From Mangrovibacterium marinum (GTDB taxonomy: Bacteria; Bacteroidota; Bacteroidia; Bacteroidales; Prolixibacteraceae): a DNA stretch of 64,000 nt. The stretch lies in NCBI RefSeq assembly GCF_003046625.1, contig NZ_QAAD01000011.1:85583-149582 (forward strand). Direction: 5' to 3'. The notes under the pieces were generated by a model, which was not told the DNA's origin, ran no database searches, and saw only the letters and a list, made by a program, of their open reading frames with translations. Below, piece after piece: positions 24,996 to 32,520 of the stretch. Numbering within the stretch: the stretch's first letter is position 1; each line of letters starts with the position of its first letter. Position numbers and translations under genes: made by a program.

Positions 24996-26960
24996 ATGAT
25001 TGCACTAAATTTAGCGTGGCCTTGGAAAAAGCAGGCTAAAAACGAAGCTCCAAAAAGCCGCCAAAAAAAGCGGATTTATAACCGTGTTAAGCGGGTACGC
25101 CAATACAATGTCGATCTTGAGATGGACACGCTCGGGCAAGCCATTGATGCGGCCAAGGATATCGAGAATCCGGATTTCGATGACTTGTATAATATCTATG
25201 ACCAGATAAAAAAGGATAGGCACCTGAAAAGCCAACAGGAAACGGCCATTGTCGACATCCAGCAGGCTCCGTTCCGGGTAATTGTGGATAAAAAGGAAGA
25301 TGAGGAGCTGAAGGATTTATTTGACACCGAGTGGTTCGACGATTCTGTTCAGTTTTTTGCCGAGGCTGAGTTCTGGGGGCACTCGCTAATTGAGTACCCG
25401 GAGGTGAACGAAGAGCAGGTTTTTGACGAGTGCTTTCTGATACCTCGCCCAAACGTGAATCCGGCCAAACAGCGCGTTATTCTCGACCGCGACAGCAGCC
25501 TCTTTTTACCTTACGAAGGAAAGCAGCTCGCATTGAATTTGCTCGAGATCTGGGGCAAGGAAGAGCTTGGTTTGTACGAATATCTGGCCGAGGAGGTGAT
25601 CTTGAAGAAGTACGCCCGCACCGACTGGAGCCAAGGCTCTGAGAAATACGGCATGCCCTTTTTGAAGTATGCCACCGACACGCAGGATAAAAAAGAATTG
25701 GATGCCATAGAAGAGGCTTGTGCTAACTTTGCGGCTAATGGCTACATTGTTTGCGGCAAAGATGATGAAATAGACATCAAACAACCTCAGAATGGAGACT
25801 TTTATAAGATCTACATGCAGGCTATTGAGCTAAGCAACCAGGAGCTGAGCAAGTCGATCAACGGGCAAACAGCAACCGGCGACACGCAGGCTTTTGTAGG
25901 TACTGCCGAAGTCCACGAGCGAATTAAAAACGCGTTCACCAAAGCCCGTCTGCGGCGGGTGCAGCATCACATTAACGGCAAGCTCATTCCGCTGATGGTT
26001 AAAAATGGGTACAAAATGGCCGACCGGCTGGCAAAAGCCAAGTTCCAGTATATCGATCTGCTTGATGACGATCCGCAACTGGCAACCAAGCAGGGTGAAG
26101 ATCCGGCAAACCCGGACGATACGAAAGAACAGCAACAGCAGCAACAACCAGCCGACGATCCGAAAGGACAAGGCAAGCCCGCCGCCAAAGGGCCAAAAAA
26201 GCCGGTAGCTGCCAAAAGCCTGTTGGATACCTGGCTCGAACGATTCTTTAATGAGCTGGCCGACAAGGAAGGCATTGCCATTGACCCGGATATCTGGAGG
26301 CTGAACTTCCAGAGCCTGCAAACGGCCATGCAAGATAGCGGTATACAGTGGACGGATGCCTATCAGTATGCCGACCTGGCTGCCGAGCTGCGTACCAATG
26401 CCGCCGCGTTTGCCGCCTTTAAAAATTACGCCGAACAGCAGGAGCTTCGCGCCTTGCTGGTTGACGAAAACGGAGAACCACGCAGCTGGAATGATTTCAA
26501 AAAACTGGCGAAGCCACTAACCGAGAAGTATAACAAAGAATGGCTGCAAACCGAGTTTAAGCAGGCACAGGCGTCGAGCCAGATGGCCGTAAAATGGGAG
26601 GGATTCAAGGAAGAAGCCGACTTGTACCCGAATCTTCGCTACGAGGCGGTTCTTGATGATGATACCCGCCCGGATCACGCCCGGCTTGATGGTGTTGTAC
26701 GACCGATAAACGATTCGTTCTGGAGCAGCAACTACCCGCCAAACGGTTGGGGATGCCGTTGCAGCGTGACGCAAACCGACGAGGCGCCGACAAAGGTTCC
26801 ATCCGGCGAACTTCCGGACGCAGGCTTTGACTTCAATTCGGGCAAGGACCGTAAGCTTTTCAGCGACGAAAATCCGTACCTGAAAGACCTGCCAAAAACC
26901 GATGCAACTGGTATAAGCCGCGAAGCCGATACACTGTTAAATGACTTCTTAAATGCGTAA
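24996..26960 (+). CDS. Fused portal (DUF935/Mu gp29-like) and Mu F-like head morphogenesis protein
   Basis: 654 residues. Residues 1 to about 365 resemble the Mu gp29 portal (DUF935): LKSQQETAIVDIQQAPFRVI, AEFWGHSLIEYPEV and TGDTQAFVGTAEVHERI. A low-complexity linker with six consecutive Gln and Pro/Lys-rich sequence (about 368-405) leads to an F/SPP1-gp7-like domain, recognised by LDDDTRPDHARLDG and the final NYPPNGWGCRCSV motif. In Mu these are two adjacent genes. The portal forms the DNA entry ring; F helps prohead assembly. Confidence 0.85.
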   Translation: MIALNLAWPWKKQAKNEAPKSRQKKRIYNRVKRVRQYNVDLEMDTLGQAIDAAKDIENPDFDDLYNIYDQIKKDRHLKSQQETAIVDIQQAPFRVIVDKKEDEELKDLFDTEWFDDSVQFFAEAEFWGHSLIEYPEVNEEQVFDECFLIPRPNVNPAKQRVILDRDSSLFLPYEGKQLALNLLEIWGKEELGLYEYLAEEVILKKYARTDWSQGSEKYGMPFLKYATDTQDKKELDAIEEACANFAANGYIVCGKDDEIDIKQPQNGDFYKIYMQAIELSNQELSKSINGQTATGDTQAFVGTAEVHERIKNAFTKARLRRVQHHINGKLIPLMVKNGYKMADRLAKAKFQYIDLLDDDPQLATKQGEDPANPDDTKEQQQQQQPADDPKGQGKPAAKGPKKPVAAKSLLDTWLERFFNELADKEGIAIDPDIWRLNFQSLQTAMQDSGIQWTDAYQYADLAAELRTNAAAFAAFKNYAEQQELRALLVDENGEPRSWNDFKKLAKPLTEKYNKEWLQTEFKQAQASSQMAVKWEGFKEEADLYPNLRYEAVLDDDTRPDHARLDGVVRPINDSFWSSNYPPNGWGCRCSVTQTDEAPTKVPSGELPDAGFDFNSGKDRKLFSDENPYLKDLPKTDATGISREADTLLNDFLNA

Positions 26961-26963
26961 GTA

Positions 26964-27395
26964 ATGCCAGGCAATAGCTTTCAAAAAAAAATGGCCGAGA
27001 TTCAGACCCGGCTACCACAGGCTCTGAAGCGGTTTCCTGGTATCGCTAAAGTTGAAGGCTTGCGCTTTATTGCCGACAATTTCAAACACCAGGGCTTTGA
27101 GGCAAAAACCGGTCAGTATAAAAAGTGGCGGAAAAAGAAGAAAGGCAAAAAGCCGACGCTGATCGGCGAGAAACGAGGCGGAGCCATGCGCCGCAGCTGG
27201 CAGGGCAAAAGCAGCGACACACAGGCTGAATTTACCAGCCAGCTACCTTATACCGAAGTGCACAACGATGGTTTACGCGCTGGCCGTCCGCCTGGCTTCG
27301 ATATGCCGGAACGACGCATGATAGGCGACAGCGAAGCCCTGAACGACCGAATTGGCAGAAAGCTGGATCAGGTGGCCGAAGATATTTTCAAATAA
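26964..27395 (+). CDS. Virion morphogenesis protein (Mu gpG-like)
   Basis: 143 residues, very basic in the centre (KWRKKKKGKK). The pattern of GQYKKWRKKKKGKKPTL followed by GGAMRRSWQ, then YTEVHNDGLRAGRPPGFDMP and RRMIGDS, is that of the phage virion morphogenesis (gpG/gp10-like) family that completes the head-tail junction. It starts 3 nt after the portal stop. Confidence 0.8.
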   Translation: MPGNSFQKKMAEIQTRLPQALKRFPGIAKVEGLRFIADNFKHQGFEAKTGQYKKWRKKKKGKKPTLIGEKRGGAMRRSWQGKSSDTQAEFTSQLPYTEVHNDGLRAGRPPGFDMPERRMIGDSEALNDRIGRKLDQVAEDIFK

Positions 27396-27411
27396 TCAAT
27401 AATAAACAATT

Positions 27412-27840
27412 ATGTTATATCCCATTTTTACAGCATTTAAAGATCGTTTAAACACGCCTGAAGCACCGGCACAGGGCATCGACCTACCCGTTGAATGGTA
27501 CAATGTGCAGTATGAGGGAACGATGGTGAACCCGCAGGGGTTCTTTGTCGAGTTTCCCGAAAAAATGAACTTCGAAAATGCGAGTAACCAGATGCGCCGG
27601 TCGCCGGTTAAAATCAGGCTGCATTATTACAGCATGGTTCCGCAGACGCAGGACGGCATCGCCGACGCTACCACCGAGGAACACGAAGCTATTGCCAAGG
27701 CGGCAAAAGACTTGCTCGATGGCTATACACCGGCAAACGGCAGTTGCAGCCGGTTGACCTTTGTTGGCTGGCAACACTGGCACCGCTGGAAAGGCTGGAT
27801 GGTGACCTTTATTGAGTTTGAAGCGAAGAAAACGCTCTAA
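27412..27840 (+). CDS. Phage head-tail completion/tail terminator-like protein
   Basis: 142 residues, MLYPIFTAFKDRLNTPEAPA at the start. The layout of a short N-terminal helix, a central beta region (VKIRLHYYSMVPQT) and a C-terminal strand ending VTFIEFEAKKTL resembles tail-terminator or minor-capsid proteins that close the tail. Last gene of the + strand late operon; the convergent moron gene lies beyond a terminator. Confidence 0.6.
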   Translation: MLYPIFTAFKDRLNTPEAPAQGIDLPVEWYNVQYEGTMVNPQGFFVEFPEKMNFENASNQMRRSPVKIRLHYYSMVPQTQDGIADATTEEHEAIAKAAKDLLDGYTPANGSCSRLTFVGWQHWHRWKGWMVTFIEFEAKKTL

Positions 27841-27848
27841 TAAAACAC

Positions 27849-27878
27849 TGAGGGCTTCACTCTAAAGTGAAACCCTCA
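27849..27878. terminator. Hairpin between convergent late operon and moron gene
   Basis: TGAGGGCTTCAC pairs with GTGAAACCCTCA (one mismatch) around a 6-nt loop. The minus strand continues GTGTTTTATT, a usable U-run for the moron transcript. On the plus strand no U-run follows, so termination there would be weaker. Confidence 0.6.
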
Positions 27879-27894
27879 GCACTACAACTCTGAT

Positions 27895-27978
27895 CTAATC
27901 TTTCGGCTTTACATCCAAATCCAAGGCTTCAAGTATCTGCTCCAACCGTTCGATGATAGAGTAGTGTTTGCGGTTTTC
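27895..27978 (-). other. In-frame continuation behind the moron stop codon
   Basis: Immediately after the TAA of the moron gene, the same frame stays open for 27 codons (ENRKHYSIIERLEQILEALD then LDVKPKD, stop). The sequence is an amphipathic, protein-like segment. It could be a fused remnant of another gene or a readthrough extension; there is no start codon of its own except a TTG. Confidence 0.45.
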
Positions 27979-28536
27979 TTAAAAGCCCGACTCGTTCGCT
28001 TTTAATTCCAAAAGCTGCTGCTGGCTCTCGTATTGCTGCATAAACCAATCGTAATTAATAACCTTCATATAAGCCGAATAAATAGTAGCTCCATTTACAT
28101 AGCCAGAATAAGGATAAAGTTGCACGACGATCTTTTTATCCTCATCGTGCATCAGAAGACCATATTTTGAATTGAAATTCAGCGGATACTTCCAAAATTC
28201 GGGTTCGAAAAATACCTGATATCCTTTTTCTTCGAAAAATGCACGCGAAAATTCGAGATAAGAAGTCGTTCCGGAATGCGTAAGGCCCATCAGTGCGCCT
28301 TTGGGCTGAAATAGCACGCCGACCAAGCCGCCATTGTCGTAGATAAAATTCTGATGAAATAATCGCCACACAAAGCCGTTCCCAAAATCGACGGCATCAT
28401 ATTCCGCTTTATTTGATCTGAACTCTTTTTTTGCTTCCTGGGCGGTCATTCCGTACTCCAGGCCTTTATATATATGTTGAGAAAATGCGAGCGACACGAC
28501 CATGTTAAAGGTGATTAATAATATTGCTTTTTTCAT
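27979..28536 (-). CDS. Secreted phage 'moron' protein, possible lysogenic conversion factor
   Basis: 185 residues with a signal peptide (MKKAILLITFNMVVSLAFSQ). The mature part is aromatic-rich (FWKYPLNFNSKYGLLMHDED) and unlike phage structural proteins. It lies on its own between the early genes and the + strand late operon, ending at a terminator, the usual setting of morons expressed from the lysogen. The host benefit, if any, is unknown; no family recognised. Confidence 0.7.
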   Translation of the reverse strand: MKKAILLITFNMVVSLAFSQHIYKGLEYGMTAQEAKKEFRSNKAEYDAVDFGNGFVWRLFHQNFIYDNGGLVGVLFQPKGALMGLTHSGTTSYLEFSRAFFEEKGYQVFFEPEFWKYPLNFNSKYGLLMHDEDKKIVVQLYPYSGYVNGATIYSAYMKVINYDWFMQQYESQQQLLELKANESGF

Positions 28537-28555
28537 GTTATAAGATTTTGGGTTA

Positions 28556-28795
28556 TTATTCGTTAAATAACGTCAGTTGCTTCTTTTCATTGTCCAGCAA
28601 GTCGTTGTACTCTTTTTTGGCATTGGTGCCCAGGTACTCGTAAAAGGTACGCTCGCTGATGCGATACACCGGAAAAACAAGCTCACGGTAAATGTACCTG
28701 TCGGTGCATCCGCCCTTGTGGTGCTTGCTGTTATCCTTGTAAATCTTCTGGATATCGAGTATTCGAAGCAGTATATTTTTCCGGTTGTATGCCAT
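28556..28795 (-). CDS. Small early phage protein ending in a clamp-binding-like QLTLF motif
   Basis: 79 residues: a basic helical N-terminus (MAYNRKNILLRILDIQKIYK), a central segment ISERTFYEYLG, and the ending NEKKQLTLFNE. QLTLF matches the bacterial sliding-clamp pentapeptide QL[SD]LF. It lies at the end of the early operon. Function unknown; interaction with the host beta clamp is inferred from the motif. Confidence 0.65.
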   Translation of the reverse strand: MAYNRKNILLRILDIQKIYKDNSKHHKGGCTDRYIYRELVFPVYRISERTFYEYLGTNAKKEYNDLLDNEKKQLTLFNE

Positions 28796-28850
28796 AATTA
28801 CAATTTCAAATTTAGAGTTTCAAAAATTAATTATCAAAATAGAATTCTGC

Positions 28851-29297
28851 CTAAAACAGTGTTAGTTGCTCTTTTTTAGTAATATTATAGGACTTTCGTG
28901 GATATTGTTTTTCTAAACGAAACTTATTATCGGCCTTCCAAACGTGGTGCCGCTCTCCCAACCAATGAACCCGGCAATTAGAGCATAATACTTCGCGTTC
29001 GTAGCTCGCCGCAAATTGCTCGCCGCAAAACTGGCATTTTCGCTTTTGCGTGGTAGAATGGTGTATCTCTCCGAGCATAACCCACGTTCTACCATCAGGA
29101 ACAACCCTGGTCTGAAATAGAATGGAATCTCTTTCGAGTAGTTCGGCATTGCTTTGAAGCCAACGGACACATTCTTGTTCAGAAATTGGCTCCTTTGGCG
29201 ATCCATTCCTATTTAGCGCTATTGCAAATGTTGTTCGCAGCTTCTGTGCTTTTAAGTAACCATCATAATGATTCATAGTCTTCGGTTTAACGGTCAT
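28851..29297 (-). CDS. Zinc-ribbon early phage protein with C-terminal QLTLF
   Basis: 148 residues. CQFCGEQF and CSNCRVHW form two CxxC pairs spaced as a zinc ribbon (about residues 88-110). The last residues are KKEQLTLF, a near-consensus beta-clamp-binding tail. The N-terminal half is helical with no other motif. ATG at 29297 overlaps the previous stop region; ATG at 29276 is an alternative. Probably a DNA- or RNA-binding regulator. Confidence 0.65.
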   Translation of the reverse strand: MTVKPKTMNHYDGYLKAQKLRTTFAIALNRNGSPKEPISEQECVRWLQSNAELLERDSILFQTRVVPDGRTWVMLGEIHHSTTQKRKCQFCGEQFAASYEREVLCSNCRVHWLGERHHVWKADNKFRLEKQYPRKSYNITKKEQLTLF

Positions 29298-29764
29298 TAA
29301 TTACTACTTAGATCGTTAAACCCGCGCTCGCGGTTGTAGGCCTTTGTGCCGGCATGCGATGCACTGGAGCGGTAGTTCTGTTCGAGACCGCGGAACTGCT
29401 TAATGAGATCGTCGAGCTCGAGCAGGCTGTATTTGTGGAGCTCCTTTTTAAGGATGCTCCGGTTCAGCATGAAGCTGTTAAACTTCTCGAAGCTCGTGCC
29501 CTCGTGGATGCCGCAACGTTGAGCAATGGCCAGCACCTGGCTGCGCTTGTTGCGGCGTTCAACCTCCATCAACGGGTTCAGGTTCGTTTTAAAATTGAAG
29601 TCATTCTCCAGCTTCCAGATCAGGTTCGCCATTTCGTCGCTGTAAAGCTCCTTACTCGACGAGGTGCGCCCGCCTGTCCAGCTGTAAATAAGCTCGTGCC
29701 GCTGGTCTTTATCCATGCCTAGCTTGGTCAGCAGCGTCATTAATTTGCGGTGTTTTGTGTCCAT
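29297..29764 (-). CDS. GemA/gp16-like early phage protein (tentative)
   Basis: 155 residues, MDTKHRKLMTLLTKLGMDKD at the start. The early helix (KLMTLLTKLGM), followed by YSWTGGRTSSSKEL and a helix that selects LIWKLE, is like the Mu gp16/GemA (DUF1018) family, which modulates host gene expression. The remainder is helical (KKELHKYSLLELDDLIKQFR). Location in the middle early region agrees; the match is weak. Confidence 0.55.
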   Translation of the reverse strand: MDTKHRKLMTLLTKLGMDKDQRHELIYSWTGGRTSSSKELYSDEMANLIWKLENDFNFKTNLNPLMEVERRNKRSQVLAIAQRCGIHEGTSFEKFNSFMLNRSILKKELHKYSLLELDDLIKQFRGLEQNYRSSASHAGTKAYNRERGFNDLSSN

Positions 29765-29768
29765 TGTT

Positions 29769-30293
29769 TCAGTATTTTAAGTCAGTCCAGTGAATTATTT
29801 TCCCTTTAAATTCATCGCACTTACTATTTTTAGGGAAGAAGAATTGCCTCATGTGATCGGCAGCGTCAAATCCATCATTTTTAGCAAGTGCATCAATGTT
29901 ATACTGGTATTTGTCATCAATACTAATCTCAAAACGACCTTGAATATTCGTAATAAAAATATCCTGTACGCACTTGCATTCTAAAACAGGCGCAAATTGA
30001 AATACTTTTTTTGACCGATTAAAAACAACCATATGAATCTTTGAACCAACATGCCAGCGTTCTGGCTTATCTATTCGTATTGTATGACGCTTTGGCTTGT
30101 ACAGAAGCCGGTATTCGTCAAAACTTAGCACATCATCGTAGATTAGATTTCTGTTCTGACATCCTTCTAAAAATGCAGCGCGATCACGGTTATTTATCAC
30201 AAAATCATCGTCATTCAATAGCCCTGCCCATATCTTTCCGACAAAGTCTGTCGGCTGTCCGCTTGGAAATGTTACGCTAAATGGTATTATCAT
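29769..30293 (-). CDS. Early phage protein, possibly ASCH/PUA-like
   Basis: 174 residues. KRHTIRIDKPERWHVGSKIH followed by the beta segment VFQFAPVLECKCVQDIFI resembles the core of ASCH-type domains often found in phages (R-x-R start, WxxGxxIH). N- and C-terminal portions are unrelated to known families. Similarity was judged by eye only. Four nucleotides separate it from the next gene. Confidence 0.5.
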   Translation of the reverse strand: MIIPFSVTFPSGQPTDFVGKIWAGLLNDDDFVINNRDRAAFLEGCQNRNLIYDDVLSFDEYRLLYKPKRHTIRIDKPERWHVGSKIHMVVFNRSKKVFQFAPVLECKCVQDIFITNIQGRFEISIDDKYQYNIDALAKNDGFDAADHMRQFFFPKNSKCDEFKGKIIHWTDLKY

Positions 30294-30361
30294 GCTTTAA
30301 AATTTAAATTATTGGTTTTCTGCGTTTAAGAATCGTTTAATCGCTTTGCGAAACTCGCCGT

Positions 30362-30406
30362 TTGTCCCTGCGGGCGGAGTCGAACCGCCCGATAAGACCG
30401 TCCAGG
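30362..30406 (-). ncRNA. 45-nt T-arm-like RNA element, copy 1
   Basis: Identical over 45 nt to 31492-31536. In the mRNA sense it contains GGCGG-TTCGACT-CCGCC, a 5-bp stem and 7-nt loop fitting the tRNA T-arm pattern, closed further out by CCTG/CAGG. It begins immediately after the stop codon of the gene at 30407-30832. There is no complete tRNA around it. The remaining spacer (30294-30361) shows no gene. Confidence 0.7.
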
Positions 30407-30832
30407 TTATTGCTTATTATCGGTGTAAACTACATTCAATGGCCTGATATCGTAACAGGCTCCAGGTTGAGAGAACATTAATAGCCCAGCTGTTTCGCTC
30501 ACGTAAGCCATTGCTAGAAACCACTTCGGTGGCTTTGGTTCGTCGAATAAACTCCCTTGTACCACTTCCGCTGTTTCTTCTTCGATTTCAAAAAGAGCAT
30601 GACCATCGTAAAGCCCGGCAAATACGATATAAGTATCATCAATCTTGAATGATGTTCTATCGGAACCAGAGTCCAGTGCCGTTATTTTAGATCCAGGCAT
30701 TATGGTGTGACCAAATACCTTAAGCGGATCTTTTTTTATATCGCGCTCCTGTCCATTTTCGAACCCGATATACTCCATGCCGTAAGCATAGCAGTCGAGC
30801 ACATTTTCTTTATATCTATAAACATCAGCCAT
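30407..30832 (-). CDS. Early phage protein with internal QGSLF motif
   Basis: 141 residues starting MADVYRYKENVLDCYAYGME. A beta-rich body (KITALDSGSDRTSFKIDDTY) leads to VVQGSLFDEPKPPKW; QGSLF fits a sliding-clamp motif (QxSLF) in an exposed-looking linker. No enzyme motif seen. Its stop abuts the 45-nt T-arm-like element. Confidence 0.6.
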   Translation of the reverse strand: MADVYRYKENVLDCYAYGMEYIGFENGQERDIKKDPLKVFGHTIMPGSKITALDSGSDRTSFKIDDTYIVFAGLYDGHALFEIEEETAEVVQGSLFDEPKPPKWFLAMAYVSETAGLLMFSQPGACYDIRPLNVVYTDNKQ

Positions 30833-30834
30833 AA

Positions 30835-31020
30835 TTAGAATAATCGTTGTTGTTCCTGCCGATCTTCGGCGCTTACTACTGTTTTACCCAACTTTTTAAG
30901 CTCATCGTCAACCTCTCGTTCAGCTTCTTTTGAAGCAACCAGGTAATGCCGCTCTTTTGTTGAGAAGTACTTATTTTGCATCCTTCTCATTCGTGCTACT
31001 TTTTCGATGAACTCATTCAT
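30835..31020 (-). CDS. Small early phage protein ending in QQRLF
   Basis: 61 residues, highly charged and helical (VARMRRMQNKYFSTKERHYL...), ending DRQEQQRLF. The terminal QxxLF fits the clamp-binding consensus. It overlaps the start of the DUF4494 gene's stop region by 4 nt, showing coupling. Function unknown. Confidence 0.6.
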   Translation of the reverse strand: MNEFIEKVARMRRMQNKYFSTKERHYLVASKEAEREVDDELKKLGKTVVSAEDRQEQQRLF

Positions 31021-31457
31021 GACTCTTTACTTTCGAAGTATGGAAATACGTCGACAATTGGCGACAATGCCAGCGATGTTGTGTTGTAAGGAACCAGAAT
31101 ATAGGAAAGTCCTTTTTCCAAACGTTGAAAGGCCTCCTTGAAATCGTCGGCAGCCACCAGAAAGTAGTTGTTTACTTTCTTCTCTTTTCCGGCTTTAGCG
31201 TCGATGGTTACAATCGCGATGCGGGCCTTATACCAGAATTCGCCATCCTCGGCCGGTAAAATTTCAATGATGTTTGATTTGGTGATCTTTTCGATCTCGA
31301 AACTACCGCGAATCATCTGCTGTAGTTCCTTAACTATACGAGCCTCCGCATCGGTATAACTAACAGCATCAATAAGGTAGCTCTCTGTTACCTTTGTTTC
31401 GCGTCCGTCCTGGTTAATTTTGACGTACTTAACTTTACATTCGAACCATGTTTGCAT
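31017..31457 (-). CDS. DUF4494-domain phage protein
   Basis: 146 residues from the ATG at 31457; a longer frame to 31571 overlaps the T-arm-like element and the previous gene. MQTWFECKVKYVKINQDGRE and YLIDAVSYTDAEARI are the characteristic DUF4494 start, followed by a repeated beta-strand unit (FWYKARIAIVTIDAKAGKEK) like the first, suggesting two related halves. The family is common in Bacteroidota phages and of unknown function. Confidence 0.8.
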   Translation of the reverse strand: MQTWFECKVKYVKINQDGRETKVTESYLIDAVSYTDAEARIVKELQQMIRGSFEIEKITKSNIIEILPAEDGEFWYKARIAIVTIDAKAGKEKKVNNYFLVAADDFKEAFQRLEKGLSYILVPYNTTSLALSPIVDVFPYFESKES

Positions 31458-31491
31458 AACACTTAAATTTAAATTACAGGCATTATTGCCA

Positions 31492-31536
31492 TTGTCCCTG
31501 CGGGCGGAGTCGAACCGCCCGATAAGACCGTCCAGG
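31492..31536 (-). ncRNA. 45-nt T-arm-like RNA element, copy 2
   Basis: Exact copy of 30362-30406. It sits 24 nt after the DUF3164 stop and 34 nt before the DUF4494 start. Same GGCGG-TTCGACT-CCGCC hairpin in the mRNA sense. Two identical copies in different gene junctions, each in the same orientation, argue for a function such as mRNA processing or a binding site. Confidence 0.7.
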
Positions 31537-31560
31537 ATTCGTTTTTCGAGACTACCTATT

Positions 31561-32241
31561 TTAAACAGCACTCATGCTAAGAGCCAGCCATTGCCATTTA
31601 TTATTGGTATCGCGCCACTTGGCCTTCACATAAGTTGATGTTTTAACTGGGCGCCACTGGTCTTGGATGAATACCACCCATTCGATTAGTTCTTTGTCTC
31701 CAATTTTGCGGGCTTCCTTCGCCATATCGAGCACCCGGTTGGCTTGCAGTACGCCGTCCTTATTGGGCTTTAGCATGGCTTTAAGAAGTCCATGAGCTTT
31801 AGGGTCGGTGATTTTTGCATCGATCCACTTGTTAACCGCGTCGATACCAATGCCAACCTCATCGGTCCAGCCGTCGATGACGTTTGAGCCGAGAATGATT
31901 GAGTGAGTTCCGGCATCGTTAGTAAACGTGTGCGACTGTTGCATCTCGATATCGGCATCGGTTAAGCCGAAGATCTCCATCTTCATCGCCATAAGTGTTT
32001 GAAACTGCTCGTAGATGTCGGTTTTCTCAGCCTTAATGCCTATTTCGAGCATCCGTAGGCGACCAAATGTTTCGTTTACCTGGTCATTTTTCAGTGCTGC
32101 ATAGTCTTCCTTTAGCTTTTGCTCGGCTGCTTTTTTGGCTTGCTCTTCGGCTTCGAGATCGGCCATCAGCTGGCGGCGTTGTTCGGGTGTTAACTCACTA
32201 ATGTTGATTGCCGAGGCGGCTTGTGTTGCTTGTGTTTCCAT
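31561..32241 (-). CDS. DUF3164-type early phage protein
   Basis: 226 residues from the ATG at 32241 (METQATQAASAINISELTPE); the frame extends upstream over the SEC-C gene but that part is low-complexity and out of register. The C-terminal 150 residues (MKMEIFGLTDADIEMQQSHT; VNKWIDAKITDPKA; RVLDMAKEARKIGDKELIEW) match DUF3164, common in the early region of Mu-like phages. The N-terminal helix may form a coiled coil. Function unknown. Confidence 0.8.
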   Translation of the reverse strand: METQATQAASAINISELTPEQRRQLMADLEAEEQAKKAAEQKLKEDYAALKNDQVNETFGRLRMLEIGIKAEKTDIYEQFQTLMAMKMEIFGLTDADIEMQQSHTFTNDAGTHSIILGSNVIDGWTDEVGIGIDAVNKWIDAKITDPKAHGLLKAMLKPNKDGVLQANRVLDMAKEARKIGDKELIEWVVFIQDQWRPVKTSTYVKAKWRDTNNKWQWLALSMSAV

Positions 32242-32260
32242 TGTATTGAATTTTTGAATG

Positions 32261-32509
32261 TTATTGTTTTTTCGATGCATAATAGCGACGTCGTTTACCA
32301 TCGTCGAGCTTCGGTTCGCAGCAGTGTTTAAACTTACGGCCACTGCCGCAGCTGCACGGGTCGTTGCGGTGGCGTTTGGGCTGTGCGTACTTGATAGGGC
32401 GGGTTGTTTGTCCACCGTATTCGTTTTTGCTCAATTCAGCTGGGGTAACTTGCAGCCCTTTCGACTCAAGCTCTTTTATTTCCTTTAAATCTTGCTCTGT
32501 ATATCCCAT
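32261..32509 (-). CDS. SEC-C-motif phage protein
   Basis: 82 residues from the ATG at 32509; a TTG two codons earlier is an alternative. RNDPCSCGSGRKFKHCC is a perfect SEC-C zinc-binding motif (CxC...CC), known from the SecA C-terminus and small stand-alone proteins. The N-terminal half is helical with acidic residues (LKEIKELESKGLQV). It may bind nucleic acid or protein through the zinc motif; phage role unknown. Confidence 0.75.
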   Translation of the reverse strand: MGYTEQDLKEIKELESKGLQVTPAELSKNEYGGQTTRPIKYAQPKRHRNDPCSCGSGRKFKHCCEPKLDDGKRRRYYASKKQ

Positions 32510-32520
32510 GTTCAATTCTC

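Noticed and set aside
30362..30406. A complete tRNA gene
   Set aside because: Only a T-arm and a short 3' acceptor-like part are present; no matching 5' acceptor, D-arm or anticodon arm upstream.
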